The notes below the pieces were generated by a model. The model ran no database searches, had not been told where the DNA came from, and saw nothing but the letters and a program-made list of their open reading frames with translations. From assembly GCA_041660965.1 (NCBI GenBank), contig JBAZVH010000001.1, positions 1 through 64,000 of the forward strand: a stretch of 64,000 nucleotides of DNA. The letters run 5' to 3'. Within the stretch, counting starts at the first letter, position 1; every line of letters begins with the position of its first letter. The position numbers and the translations under genes are program-made. The DNA is from Candidatus Gracilibacteria bacterium. GTDB taxonomy: Bacteria > Patescibacteriota > Gracilibacteria > BD1-5 > JAGOOR01. Positions 1-9,979 of this stretch are shown here, piece by piece.

Positions 1-1452
1 TGCTGTTTCAAAACCTACAATTCTCTCATCATACTGAGAGATGGGAAGAGGATGATAAACACTTCACTCAAATACCTTCTCTTCTTCTGTATGCCAGTTC
101 CATCCTTTTGCTCTCACCTCCTCCTCTGTCATAGGAAAGTATTCTTGTGCCACTGTTTCATTGTATCAGAAAGGAGAGAGTTTATGAGGAAAGAATTCTC
201 ACCATTCTCCTGTACTTCTCATATGATCGATGATCTTTCCACAGAGCGTCTCATATTCTTGGACAGAGTAGGGGGTGTTGAGGATGCAGTGGTCTTTTCT
301 TCTCAGCCCAATGCTTCCAAAGCAATGCTGAGAGTTATTACAAAGCTCGGTATAGAGGAGAAATGAATTATCATAGCCAAGGGAACAAAAAGATGAAAAT
401 TTTACTCTGTTGCTCGCATGACATTCATATTGTTGTTCGCTCTCAAATCCAGACTCATAAACATCATAGCTATCTTTTATTTCTATATCTTCATAACAAT
501 ACCGCACATTTTCACTCTCTAACATCTCAAAACAATTAAAGGCATTCTTGGAATGGTGTATAAAATCTCAGAAAGCATTTTCTGACTGATCAATAATAAG
601 ATTCTCTACGACAGATTTTTGCTTAAAGTTTTGAAAAATTTCTTTGATTTTTTTGAGTTGTGAAGTATTCTTCATCTCAAGTGTTACTTTCTTTTTTTCG
701 TATTCTTCTTTGCTGAGTTGTTCATTAAAAATACAATACTGTTTATTTCTCAGATGTGTGCAAAACATACAGTTTTTACAATTTTGGAGCCTATATGAAA
801 AGAGACATTCAGAAGAATCATCGCATAGGAAACAAAAAGAACTACCGTGAGTATTTACACAAAATTGGCATTCGTAACAAAATTGGCACTCTTTAATCTG
901 GTAGCAATCGATACAGTCCTTGCAACTTATAACCCACTTTGAATAAGAGATATTCTCTGAATCGGCGGTATCGATGCAAAGATATGAATTTTTGATATGG
1001 TCTGTATGGTTTGTGAACTCAGCATTTTCACAGTTCTTTGCAAAGAGATTAACACGAGGCACTGCGTGTTGTAGTGCTTGAAATTGACTGAAAAATGGTG
1101 TTTCAAAATCAAAATTTCTCCCATAGTCTATCGGAGACCAGTCATCACCCCACCATATTTTTTGATCATACACAAGACATGGTTTGTCTGGAGAGTAGAT
1201 TGAGATAATTTCTTTTCCAGAGAAATCGCATTTTCTTTTATAGAGGTTCCTTTCATTGCGAAATACTAATCTTCTTTTCTGTCTCTCGTCCGGACAGAGT
1301 GTTGGAGTGGGTATGAGATATTTTTGACCGGCAAATACTGGAGAAACTTTATCATAAAACTCCAGGTCCTTGTCAGTAACAATAAACTCTCTGCCTAAGA
1401 CAGGACATATTTTCTTCTCTATGATGTTTTCTCCTAGGGGGATAAAAGACAT
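1..1452 (-). CDS. Cysteine-rich family protein, paralogue A (C-terminus beyond window)
   Basis: At least 484 residues, running off the left edge; UGA codons (e.g. near 568 and 198) are read as Gly. The N-terminal part carries TLCPDERQKRR...RNERNLYKRKCDFSGKEI, ending in SIYSPDKP. From about residue 150 follows a long CxxC-rich stretch, then a block with CxFCTHLRNKQYCIFNEQLS. A second block (HCFGSIGLRRKDHCILN) is partly degenerate, with Ser where the paralogue has Cys. The order of parts matches the protein at 28592-30301, so the two are paralogues. Many paired cysteines suggest metal binding, which is inferred. I recall similar proteins in CPR genomes but cannot assign a function. The start is the ATG 20 bp downstream of the regulator gene at 1473-2075, so the two probably form an operon. 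Confidence 0.8.
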
Positions 1453-1472
1453 AATATTGTTATCCTTTTAGA

Positions 1473-2075
1473 CTATTTTGATACTTCTTTGAGTCATAGA
1501 GAGTCTTTGAGGATGATATTTCCTTGTTGTGTGAGAATACGGGAAATAAGTTTATCGCCATATTTCATACGTTCCTTAAATTCTTTTTCCGTGATAACAG
1601 CATATTTTATCTTTCTCCCAAAAAAGTGCTTGGAGAGGAAAAGGCCAAAGTTTTCTTTATCAACCTCGCCAATAATAAGTATATCTATGAGATTGTTGGT
1701 AGATTCTCGAGTCATATCCTCGATGCCTCATCCGACGATAAGGAGACTGAGATTGTGTTTCCCTTTGAAAAAATCATTGAGTTTTCCGATGGCATCAAAT
1801 GTTTTACCAAATATCATCTGAAGATCTGGCAGTATAGCACACTGGAGGTTGAGAGAATAATGCTTTGTGTTATCTTCTTTGCGAGATTTGAGAATGCCGA
1901 GATTTTCGAGATTTTCGAGCTCACGTCGGACAGAATTGATCTGTTCATCGATATCGCGACACAGTTCACGGATAAAGAAATCCTTTTTGGGATTGAAAGT
2001 ATGCTCCAAGAAAAATTTTTCCAGGAGTTTTTTTCGACAGTTTGATCAGAAGAGTTTTTCGAGCGGAAGTGCCAT
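1473..2075 (-). CDS. Winged-helix regulator with C-terminal nucleotidyltransferase-like domain
   Basis: 200 residues when TGA is read as Gly (at about 1725 and 2050) and the frame ends at TAG 1473-1475. The N-terminal half resembles an ArsR-type winged helix: RKKLLEKFF, then IRELCRDIDEQINSVRRELENL..LGIL, the pattern of a recognition helix and wing. The C-terminal half (LLIVGGGIEDM, NNLIDILIIGEVD) resembles the nucleotidyltransferase-like domain often fused to such regulators, but the catalytic GS motif is not clear. It lies 20 bp upstream of the cysteine-rich gene and likely controls that operon. The start is the first in-frame ATG; no strong ribosome-binding site is visible. Confidence 0.65.
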
Positions 2076-2140
2076 TGAGAGACTTTTTTAAATCACTATG
2101 TGCCCATTGTATGGTTTTTTTCAGTGGTGCAAATGAATTT

Positions 2141-2845
2141 TTACCACTCAATTTCCTTCATTCCATGTTCACGGAGCAAAGCATTGGTTTGAGAAAAATG
2201 CTTGCAACCGAAAAATCCACGATATGAAGAGAGGGGAGAAGGGTGCGGTGCCTCGAGGATGATGTGTTTTTTTGTATCTATGAGTGAGCGTTTTTTTTGT
2301 GCATGACTTCCCCACAGGAGGAATACCAAAAATTCTCGTTCCTTCGAAAGTGTCTGGATGATAGCATCAGTAAAATTTTCCCATCATTTTCCTGCATGAG
2401 ACATCGGCTGACCGGCTCTGACTGTCAGAGTCGTATTCAGGAGTAAAACACCTTGATGTGCCCATCGAGTAAGGTCACCATTCGATACCGAACCTCCCTT
2501 AATTCCCACTTGACAGGGGGGCAGAGATCAGTTTTTTCTTTCATCTTCGATTTCCTTAAATATGTTTGCAAGGGATGGGGGATTTCTGACTCATTCTTGC
2601 ACGGAAAAAGAGAGCCCATGTGCTTGCCCAGGACCATGGTAGGGGTCTTGCCCGAGTATGATGACTTTGACAGCATCAAATGGTGTCTGGTCGAGTGCTG
2701 CAAAAATATTCTTTGGATGAGGATAGAGAGTCTTTCCAGCCAATATTTCATCTTTTACAAATTGTGAAAGTTTCTGAAAATAGGGTTTTTCAAACTCTTC
2801 TTTGAGTGCTCATTTCCAGCTTTCGTGTAGTTTGATGTCAGGCAT
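2141..2845 (-). CDS. ung: Uracil-DNA glycosylase (family 1)
   Basis: 234 residues. It removes uracil from DNA in base excision repair. The catalytic motif GQDPYHGPGQAHG (general base Asp) is around residue 68, followed by PPSLANIFKE, then LLLNTTLTVRAGQPMSH, and the DNA-intercalation loop HPSPLSSYRGFFG near the C-terminus. UGA codons fall in loops: QEG-VRNPP, ERKNG-SLPP and AGKG-WEN. Length and motif order are those of family-1 UDG. The start codon is 1 bp from the stop of the upstream PH-domain gene, so it is cotranscribed. Confidence 0.95.
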
Positions 2846-2846
2846 A

Positions 2847-3407
2847 TTATTTTGTAGGACCACTGAGATTATGACGGTATTCGTCTATCAAAGTATGGAT
2901 AATGCGAGACGTTTCGAGTGCTTTAGGAATCGTTGTGAGCTGAAAATCGGAGGCATCACCGGCAGTTTTTACTATCATATTACCATAACGAAGTACATTG
3001 CCAAAAAATCCGTTTGTTGATGCTCTCACTTCTTGTACTTGATCGATACTGGCTTGTGACATTTTTCGATTCAGGAGTTTCACCTGTTCGTATTCTATAA
3101 TTCGTTTATTGGTGATAATAAAAATATCGAACTCATTATTGGTCCATTGGACGAAGATATATTGAAGACCCACCATACCTACGCCAATAGCTGTGAGCCA
3201 TGTAAAAAGCGGATCGAGATTTCAAAACTGGCCAAATAAAATGATACATATACAGAGTCACGCCATTATCACAACCAATGTAAATATCTCCAAAAGAACG
3301 ATCCAATGTTTTCTTATGAGCAAAAGAGGTATTTCTCATGTTTCGAGATCGGAGAGGATGCAGCCATGTCCTCATTTTATGTCATCAAAGGGATTTTTTT
3401 CTTCCAT
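2847..3407 (-). CDS. PH-domain (bPH2-like) membrane protein
   Basis: 186 residues. After a soluble N-terminus (MEEKNPFDDIKGG), two hydrophobic segments follow at about residues 33-60 (WIVLLEIFTLVVIMAGLCIC) and 70-90. The C-terminal part (FDIFIITNKRIIEYEQVKLLNRKMSQ, IDQVQEVRA, GNMIVKTAG) has the pattern of bacterial PH domains (DUF304 type). UGA codes Gly at several places, including the transmembrane region. Function in bacteria is unknown. It sits between tsaB and ung, with 1 bp to ung. Confidence 0.7.
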
Positions 3408-3443
3408 AGAGATATTTTATAATATTTGACGAAAATTACAATT

Positions 3444-4028
3444 CTATTTCCTCCTCAAAATATTTGGATCACGAGCATAGAGAGGGTGCAATATTGTAAC
3501 GGGATCCCGAAGAGGAATATTTTGCAGGAATAATGAATAATTATTAGCTTGCTTGTAGGGGATGCTCTCTTGTAAAAGAGAAGATTCTTGATTTGAGCTA
3601 TACTGTGAAATATCATGTAAAGTATCTATTTTTTTAATGTCTGGTCTTGTATTTTTGGGAGTATCCCAAGTGAGAACTTCAGTTTTTGTAAGAGGGAGTA
3701 TCCATGGGGTAGGGGCGTCCTGAAAACGAAAAAAATCATCTACAGTGACAGAATAAAGTGGTATCTTAAAGCTATATCACAGAGTATTTGCAATGAGTGT
3801 CGTCACACGAATACCAGTAAAACCACCTGGTCATACGAGACATACGATAGATTGTAATTCTGAATAGGAGAGATTGTGGCGTTTTAAGAGGAGATCGATT
3901 GATTCTATCGTGGTATCAAACTCGACATGTTTTCATGACCACGAAAGAGTATCTATGATATTTCGAGATTCATCAAAAAGGCAAATAGAGGCAGGAGCTG
4001 AGAGTGTGTCAATAAATAGAGAGGGCAT
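3444..4028 (-). CDS. tsaB: tRNA threonylcarbamoyladenosine biosynthesis protein TsaB
   Basis: 194 residues. TsaB is the non-catalytic partner of TsaD in making t6A37 on tRNAs that read ANN codons. The N-terminus MPSLFIDTLSAPASICLFDE and the motif VGPGGFTGIRVTTLIA (residues ~68-83) are the ASKHA signature of the YeaZ/TsaB family (usual form GPGSFTGLRIG). The Gly before PGG is a UGA codon. The gene has no standard-code ORF longer than 60 codons, so it would be missed without code 25. It is the first gene of the minus-strand group and diverges from frr. Confidence 0.85.
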
Positions 4029-4111
4029 AAAAAAAGAGCGTATTGAGTGTTTGGGTTTTTGTTCGTAAGTGTGTATGCGCTTTGGTACGTAAATAAAAAA
4101 TAATCCTTCCT

Positions 4112-4127
4112 ATCCGCCTAGGCGGAT
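4112..4127. repeat. 16-bp perfect palindrome in the tsaB/frr intergenic region
   Basis: ATCCGCCTAGGCGGAT is fully self-complementary and more GC-rich than its surroundings. It lies between the divergent tsaB and frr genes. A related palindrome with core TTCGCCTGGGCGAA is at 58454-58467. It could be an operator, a dispersed palindromic element or a transcript end. Confidence 0.6.
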
Positions 4128-4200
4128 GACTGTTACTATTATCCAGTTGGTATATTAGATTTGCATAGTATAGTGAGATTGATTTTTTTTGGAAGAAAAA

Positions 4201-4228
4201 TTTGGAAGAATGCGTTTTTTACTATAAT
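4201..4228 (+). promoter_or_regulatory. Promoter of frr
   Basis: TATAAT at 4223-4228 with TTTGGA at 4201-4206, 16 bp apart. The predicted transcription start (about 4235) lies 22 nt before the frr start codon. Confidence 0.5.
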
Positions 4229-4256
4229 GAACGAGCTTTATTTGTTAATTTTTTCT

Positions 4257-4802
4257 ATGCTTTCCACACTTTCTACTCTTTTGACTAAATCAATTGAACA
4301 TCTTAAGTCTGAATATTCCAAACTTCAGGCAGGTCGTGCAAAACCAGAACTTATAGAAGATATATTGGTCCAGGTCTATGGCAGTACTATGCCTATTAAG
4401 AATGTAGCCACAGTCTCTGTGGTAGATCAGAGAACACTTTCAATAGTTCCATTTGATCGGTCAACCAATGCTGATATTTCGCGAGGCATCACTGTGGCAA
4501 ATATCGGACTCAATCCTCAGGATAGGGGGGATAACATCCTCATCATCGTACCGATGATGACTGAGGAAAATCGTCGTAATCTCGTAAAAATAGCGAGCAC
4601 TATGGCGGAAGATGCAAAGGTGGCCATCCGTAGTATTCGTAGTGATTTTCATAAGGAGATCCAGAAAGCCAAGACAGACAAAGTCCTGTCTGAAGATATC
4701 ATCAAGTGATATGAGGAAGATCTCCAGAAATATATCACGGAAGCAAATAAAAAGATCGATGACATCGTCAAAATAAAGGAAGAAGAAATCATGAAAGTCT
4801 AA
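4257..4802 (+). CDS. frr: Ribosome recycling factor
   Basis: 181 residues. It splits post-termination ribosomes together with EF-G. The whole chain matches RRF: LQAGRAKPELIEDILVQVYG near the N-terminus, the YG..MP hinge region, then TEENRRNLVKIASTMAEDAKVAIRSIR. A standard-code reading stops at TGA 4710-4712. Reading it as Gly restores the last helix (YEEDLQKYITEANKKIDDIVKIKEEE), which is essential in this family, and the gene ends at TAA 4800-4802. In-frame ATGs exist upstream, but 4257 gives the normal N-terminus and lies downstream of the predicted promoter. Confidence 0.96.
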
Positions 4803-4808
4803 TCTACG

Positions 4809-6311
4809 ATGTCCAATCACCACTACTTCTCTAATTTACTCAAGAAAAATCTCTGGATTTATTTCTTTTCTTTTTTGATAGCTCCTTTGGCATACATTGG
4901 GAAAATAGCTATGACAGGATCGGTTTCAAGTGAGGATTATGGGGTATTTTCGGCAGTTATGAGTTTTGTGATCATGCTCGGGGCCTATAATGATTTTGGT
5001 ATGGCTGAGAGTCTCAATTTTTTCCTCCCGGAACATATAGATAAAAAAGAAAAACACAATATCACACAAACCTTTTCTATTGCACTCGTAACACAGATTC
5101 TGTCATCGAGCATATTGGCGATTATTCTGTTTTTTGGAGCTGATTTTTTAGCAAGATATTATTTCGAAGCCCCTCTAGCAGCACCATTACTTCATATATT
5201 TATTCTTTTCTTTTTCTTGGATAATATTTTCCGTTCAGTGAGTATGTTTTTTCAGGCTGTCCAAGATACGAAACTCCAAAAATTTATAGACTTTATTCGC
5301 AACTTACTTCAGATTATCATCATCATCGTCATCTCTGTGAGCACTTGAGCAACTATTATTCGATATGCCTGGGCATACAATATTGCTGCTCTCGGGGGTG
5401 TACTCTTGGCACTTCTTTTAGTCTATAAAAAGTATAATACTTATTTTTTGCGACACGGATGGCTCTTTTGAAAAATAGATTTTATGCGTATTTTTCGATA
5501 TGCTATTTTTGTGATGCTTTCAGCAAATGTAGGTACCCTATTGAGCCAGGTCGATATGCAGATGATTACCGTGATGCTCGGGACAACACAGGCGGGTATA
5601 TACAATATCTATCTTTCCATTATCAGGATACCATTTGTATTATTATTACCAGGCGTATATTTCCTATTTCCTGTGTTTACCGATTTGATAAAAAAATGAG
5701 ATAGAGAGAAGGTAAGAAAAATTCATACATTTTGTTATGAGTTTTTTGCCATTGCGGCTATTTTTATGACGAGTTTCTTTATGATATTTGGCGATGAATT
5801 TACAGAAGTATTGTTTGGACCACAATATGCTCTTTCTGGGAAAATTCTTCTTTACTCGAGCCCTTTTCTTATTTTTGATTTTTTATTACAAATTGATTTT
5901 CAGATATTGAGCGCTATAGGACGCCCACGTACAAAGATGTTTATTCTTTTGAGTGCCTTATGAGTCAACCTGATTACAAATTATATATTTTTAAAAGTAT
6001 TTGGTCTTGTGTGATCAGCGCTCGCTTCTGGAATCGGTTGGATATTTATCTGGTTCCTTGCATTCCGTGAGGTGAGAGCATACACGGGAAGTTTTCGATG
6101 GGCAGGATTTTTGAAAAATGTGATTGGAATTGGCATTTTTTCATGAGGACTTCTCTTCGTACATTTAGAAGCATTTTTTTCTGGAAGAATGCAACTTTTT
6201 TGAGGGGTTATGTTGATTTCACTCGGGTATGCTCTTCTTTTTCTGACTCTTAATTTTACAGAAATTCGTCGTTTTATGATCTTGTTTCGTAAAGAAAAAA
6301 ATGTATGATAG
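4809..6311 (+). CDS. Oligosaccharide/polysaccharide flippase (MATE/MVF superfamily)
   Basis: 500 residues, strongly hydrophobic, with roughly a dozen predicted membrane spans. The N-terminal part (KNLWIYFFSFLIAPLAYIGKIAM, DYGVFSAVMSFVIMLGAYNDFGM) is typical of Wzx-type lipid-linked sugar flippases, which move undecaprenyl-linked oligosaccharides across the membrane. At least eight UGA codons read as Gly keep the frame open, which ends TGA-TAG with the TAG at 6309-6311. The gene overlaps the start of murI by 7 bp. The substrate cannot be told from sequence; MurJ is possible but less likely than a Wzx-like role. Confidence 0.85.
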
Positions 6312-7072
6312 GTATCTTTGACTCATGATCTGGTGGGTTGACGTTTTTGGCCGCTATGCGAGCAAGATGTCCAAAATATTCATATATCTATTTTGGCGAT
6401 TATGATAATTGCCCTTATGGTGCAAAAAGTCCCGAGGAAATTCAGACATTCACTACAGCAGGTGTCCAAAAACTCTTTGATGCTGGTGCGACGATTGTGA
6501 TCTTAGCTTGCAATACCGCTTCTGCATGGACATTACGGAAGCTACAAACTGAAGTATTCCCAGATAAAAGAATCCTTTGAGTGACAATACCAGGTGCAGA
6601 AAAAGTGATTGAACTTGGACTAAAGAAAGTCACTGTATTTGCAACACAACAAACCGTGAATTCTCGGACCTATCGTGATAGAGTAGGAATACTTGATGAA
6701 TCAGTAGAAATTGAAGAAATAGCCCTTTCTTGATATCTTGTGAAAGAAATAGAGTCGCTACTTCCAGTCCAAAAATGTCATTCACAGGAAGATTTTCAAA
6801 AGATTCTTCAATTCTATAATGAAGGTGAATGGAATTGTGTTTCCGATGACTGGGAAAACCTTATACAAAAATATTTTTCACAGTATCATCCTAAAGAAGG
6901 AATTGTCCTCTGATGTACACACTATCCATATCTTCAAAGACATCTTCAAAAACTCTTTCCAGTCTGTAAAATCATAGATCCATCAGAAGAGTCAGCTGTA
7001 GCGCTTGAAAGGTATATTGAACGGCATAAACTCTCTCTTTCCCAGACGTGAAAACTAATTTTTACGAGTTAG
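6305..7072 (+). CDS. murI: Glutamate racemase
   Basis: 255 residues. It makes D-glutamate for peptidoglycan. The signatures are IGIFDSGSGG (residues 3-11), YDNCPYG, the first catalytic Cys in ACNTAS (about Cys69) and the second in LGCTHYP (about Cys204). The invariant Gly in DSGSGG and in GCTHYP are both UGA codons, which is strong evidence that UGA means Gly here. The start overlaps the flippase stop. The last 11 bp overlap the convergent pyruvyl transferase gene. Confidence 0.97.
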
Positions 7073-7874
7073 AAAGAAAATGACAATTTTTAAAGTAGTG
7101 AAGCGAAGTCTTATAAATGGCTTTATTTTTAAAGTATGCGTTTGGATACAAATATATTTCTTTGTTCATCATAGTTCCAGCAATAGCAATATGAAGCCTA
7201 TCTGTATATATAGTAGAATATTGGTCTATGTGTTTGATAAAATCGTCATGTCTGTCCACTAATAGAGAGATGTCTTGATTATTTTTTTGAATTGGTATTC
7301 GATGAAGACTCTCTAGGTCTGTTCTCATAGAAAACAATATCTTCCTCTCACCCTGTTCGCTACCTATCTCTTCTCATAAAAAATAGTATATTCCCATATC
7401 ATGACAAAATCTCTTCACTTGTAGCCGAGAGAGACTTTCGTATTCATCTCGTGACCAATATTGGAATTTGGATTGAAATAAGGGGGTTACTGGATAAGAG
7501 GAGGGGAGAATAATTACCTTAAATCTTAAGAGATAAAAAAAACGCATGAACTTGAATGAATGTCAGTAATATGAACAAAACCCACCTCCTCCTCAATAGA
7601 TAATATATGGCGAATTTAGTCTATACAAAAAACATCGCAAAAGACCTCATATGACCAATAACTTATTTATAAACTCCTTATTTTTTGTTGTGAAATTTAT
7701 AGAGCAATCTTTATAGGGGATTCCATATTCTGAGAAGAATTTTTTTGTTCCAGCATAAATAAGCTCATCTCCTGCATTTCAGATATTTTTGAAATAAACA
7801 TATTCTCAAGAGAAAGTATTTTTTATTTCTTTTGCGAGAATATCGAATTGTTTTTTTAGAAAATCAGCTACCAT
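7062..7874 (-). CDS. Polysaccharide pyruvyl transferase family protein
   Basis: 270 residues. The family adds ketal-linked pyruvate to sugars of cell-surface polymers. Visible features are GNAGDELIYAGTKKFF near residue 30 (the G-N-x-G-D start of the fold), IIYGGGGFCSYYG, and the C-terminal YSTIYTDRLHIAIAGTMMNKEIYLYPN, matching the family pattern Y-x-x-x-T-D-R-L-H. UGA codes the first Gly of GNAGDE and one in the GGGG run. With the flippase and murI next to it, an envelope role is likely. Confidence 0.8.
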
Positions 7875-7918
7875 AGTGTTCAAGCAGATTATAGAAATAA
7901 AATTAGTATTACAATTTT

Positions 7919-8665
7919 ATGCCCATTTTTACCCTCAATATTTGATTATTTACTCTAGCTCCTACTTGGTATGGGCTTATGTATGCTCTGAGTTTTTATA
8001 TTTTCTTCTTGATTTTGCGAAAACAAAAAATATCAGAAAAAAATATTGATATTCTCTTATTATACACACTCATAGGAGTTCTTCTGTGAGGAAGATTGGG
8101 GTATGTGTTTTTTTATAATTTTCCTTATTATCGAGATCATTTATTGGAGATATTGATGCCGTGGAGATGAGGTATGTCATTTCATGGGTGAGCACTCGGA
8201 GTTATTCTTGCCTGGTATTATGCTGCCTGTAGAATGCATATACCTTTTTTAAAACTTTCTGATCAACTCGTGTGGATTGTGCCGATAGGGCTCTTTTTTG
8301 GAAGAATCTGAAATTATATTAATGGAGAGCTTTTATGATTGGCAGGATATACTGGATGGTTTGCAAAAATGGTGCAAGGTGTCTCTTATTTTCCAACACC
8401 GCTCCTAGAAGCACTCTGAGAAGGGGTACTCCTCTGAGGTGCATTGTATTGGAAAAGAAATCATATCCGATATCCTGGAGAGCTCGGTGTCTGGTTTCTC
8501 GGTGGATACGGAACAGTCCGGTTTATCGCAGAATTTTTTCGTGACCCAGACTTACAGATCGGATATATCTTTGGTGACTGGATGACGCTCTGACATATTC
8601 TGTCTCTTGCCATGATAGCAATGAGTTTACTACTCCATTTTGTGCTGAAAAATAAGAAATTTTAG
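7919..8665 (+). CDS. lgt: Prolipoprotein diacylglyceryl transferase
   Basis: 248 residues, polytopic. It attaches diacylglycerol to the lipobox Cys of prelipoproteins. The motifs GRLGYVFFYN, WRGGMSFHGGALG and the signature GRIGNYINGE are present in order; several of their glycines are UGA codons. The gene does not appear as a long ORF in the standard code. Its expected substrates include the lipoprotein at 42685. TACAAT at about 7910-7915 lies just before the ATG. The last 4 bp overlap the stop of convergent tatD. Confidence 0.94.
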
Positions 8666-9474
8666 AGACCAAAAAATTTGACTGAATTATCCCAAAGGGT
8701 TGATTCAATAACCTCCTTTTCTTCAGTTCGAAAAGAACAAAGAGTTTCAAAAACATATCGAGTAAACATTGGTTCACAATATTTTGCGATTCATTTCATC
8801 TGCTGGGGAATCAGATAAGGAGCATCGGTTTCTATCATAATTTTCTCAAGAGGGCATTTTTTTGCTACTTCCTGAACTTCAATTGACTGCGGATAGGTCA
8901 GAATACCTGTGAAACTGATTTTTGCTTCCTCAGAAATAATAAAAATCTTCTGAGCAAAATTCCAATCCTCACTAAAACAATGAATAACAAATTTTTTCAG
9001 TCCTGAATTCTTCAGTTCTTCTAGAGTTTTATCTGGGCAGTTTCTCGTATGAATCACGACCGGTATATCATATTTGAGCGCAAGCTCTGCTTGTGCTGCA
9101 AACCATAATTTTTGACGCAATTTTTGATGTTCAGCTTCGATAAAATCTTTTGAAAGATGATATTCGTCAAATCCTATTTCTCCTATTCCTACAATGTATT
9201 TTCTTTCTTCTGAGAGAAGCATTTTTTCTAATTCCATAGTATACTCTGATATCTTTTCTTCACTTATATTTTGGGCTTCACAGGGATGAATTCAGATGGT
9301 AGCTCGAATGATTGGGTATATTTTTGCGAGTTCAATACAGGTACGTGAAGCATCAATACTGGTTCCAATCTGGATACTATGGGAAAAATTCGCTTCTTGA
9401 AGATGTCAAATTGCCTCAGGAATAGCATCTGCGAGTTTACCAAGAAAGAGATGAGAGTGGGTATCGATAAACAT
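8662..9474 (-). CDS. tatD: TatD family metal-dependent hydrolase/DNase
   Basis: 270 residues, TIM-barrel metallohydrolase acting as a 3'-5' DNase or in nucleic-acid turnover. Metal ligands are visible in FIDTHSHL (N-terminus), GIGEIGFDEYH, PVVIHTRN, FVIHCFS and ETDAPYLIPQ, all in family order, along with IGIHPCEA. UGA supplies Gly at the middle of the N-terminal third and after PQQMK near the C-terminus, which adds about 40 residues to the standard-code ORF. The gene lies 3 bp downstream of the ruvC stop. Confidence 0.92.
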
Positions 9475-9477
9475 ATT

Positions 9478-9972
9478 TTAGAGAATCTTATTTCAAAATA
9501 CAGCAGGATTAAGAGAAGCAACATAGGCGATCCCGAGAGCATCTGCTGCATCGTCCGGGGTTGGTATATTTTCGAGTTTAAAGAGAAGCTGTACAGCACG
9601 TCCGATTTGTCATTTCAGAGCTTTTCCATTTCCACACAGAGCTTTTTTGATCTGTAGGGGAGTATATTCATAGAGAGGAATATGCATCTTTGCGAGGGAG
9701 AGAAGTATGACACCGCGACTTTGAGCCACATCGATACCTGTTTTGAGATTAGTTGAGAAATAGAGTTTTTCTACGGCTCAATGTGTCACTTTGTGTGTGT
9801 GTATGATCCTATCGAGATCGGTCGCAATCTCGAGAAGTTTATGACTCTGAGGAGCTTTTGGGGTGGTATGGATGACACCATACGTAATAATGGTCCGTAT
9901 ATTTTTTTCAATTTGTATCACTGCAAAACCGACAGTTGTGGTTCATGGATCGATGCCGAGAATGATTGCCAT
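9478..9972 (-). CDS. ruvC: Holliday junction resolvase RuvC
   Basis: 164 residues. It cuts Holliday junctions in recombination repair. The four acidic catalytic residues are present: Asp8 in LGIDPGT, Glu68 in VEKLYFSTN, and Asp141 and Asp144 in TPDDAADALGIAY. The Gly of DPGT, of the loop THG-AVEK and of LKG-QIGR are UGA codons, so the standard-code track sees only fragments. It is 7 bp downstream of dnaE and 3 bp upstream of tatD. RuvB is encoded at 25761. Confidence 0.95.
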
Positions 9973-9979
9973 AGGTGGT

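Noticed and set aside
1524..2045. 173-codon plus-strand ORF opposite the winged-helix regulator
   Set aside because: It is antisense to the regulator, whose domain pattern is credible.
4161..4256. Longer N-terminus of Frr from 4161
   Set aside because: The extra residues are not part of the family, and the predicted promoter lies inside that stretch.
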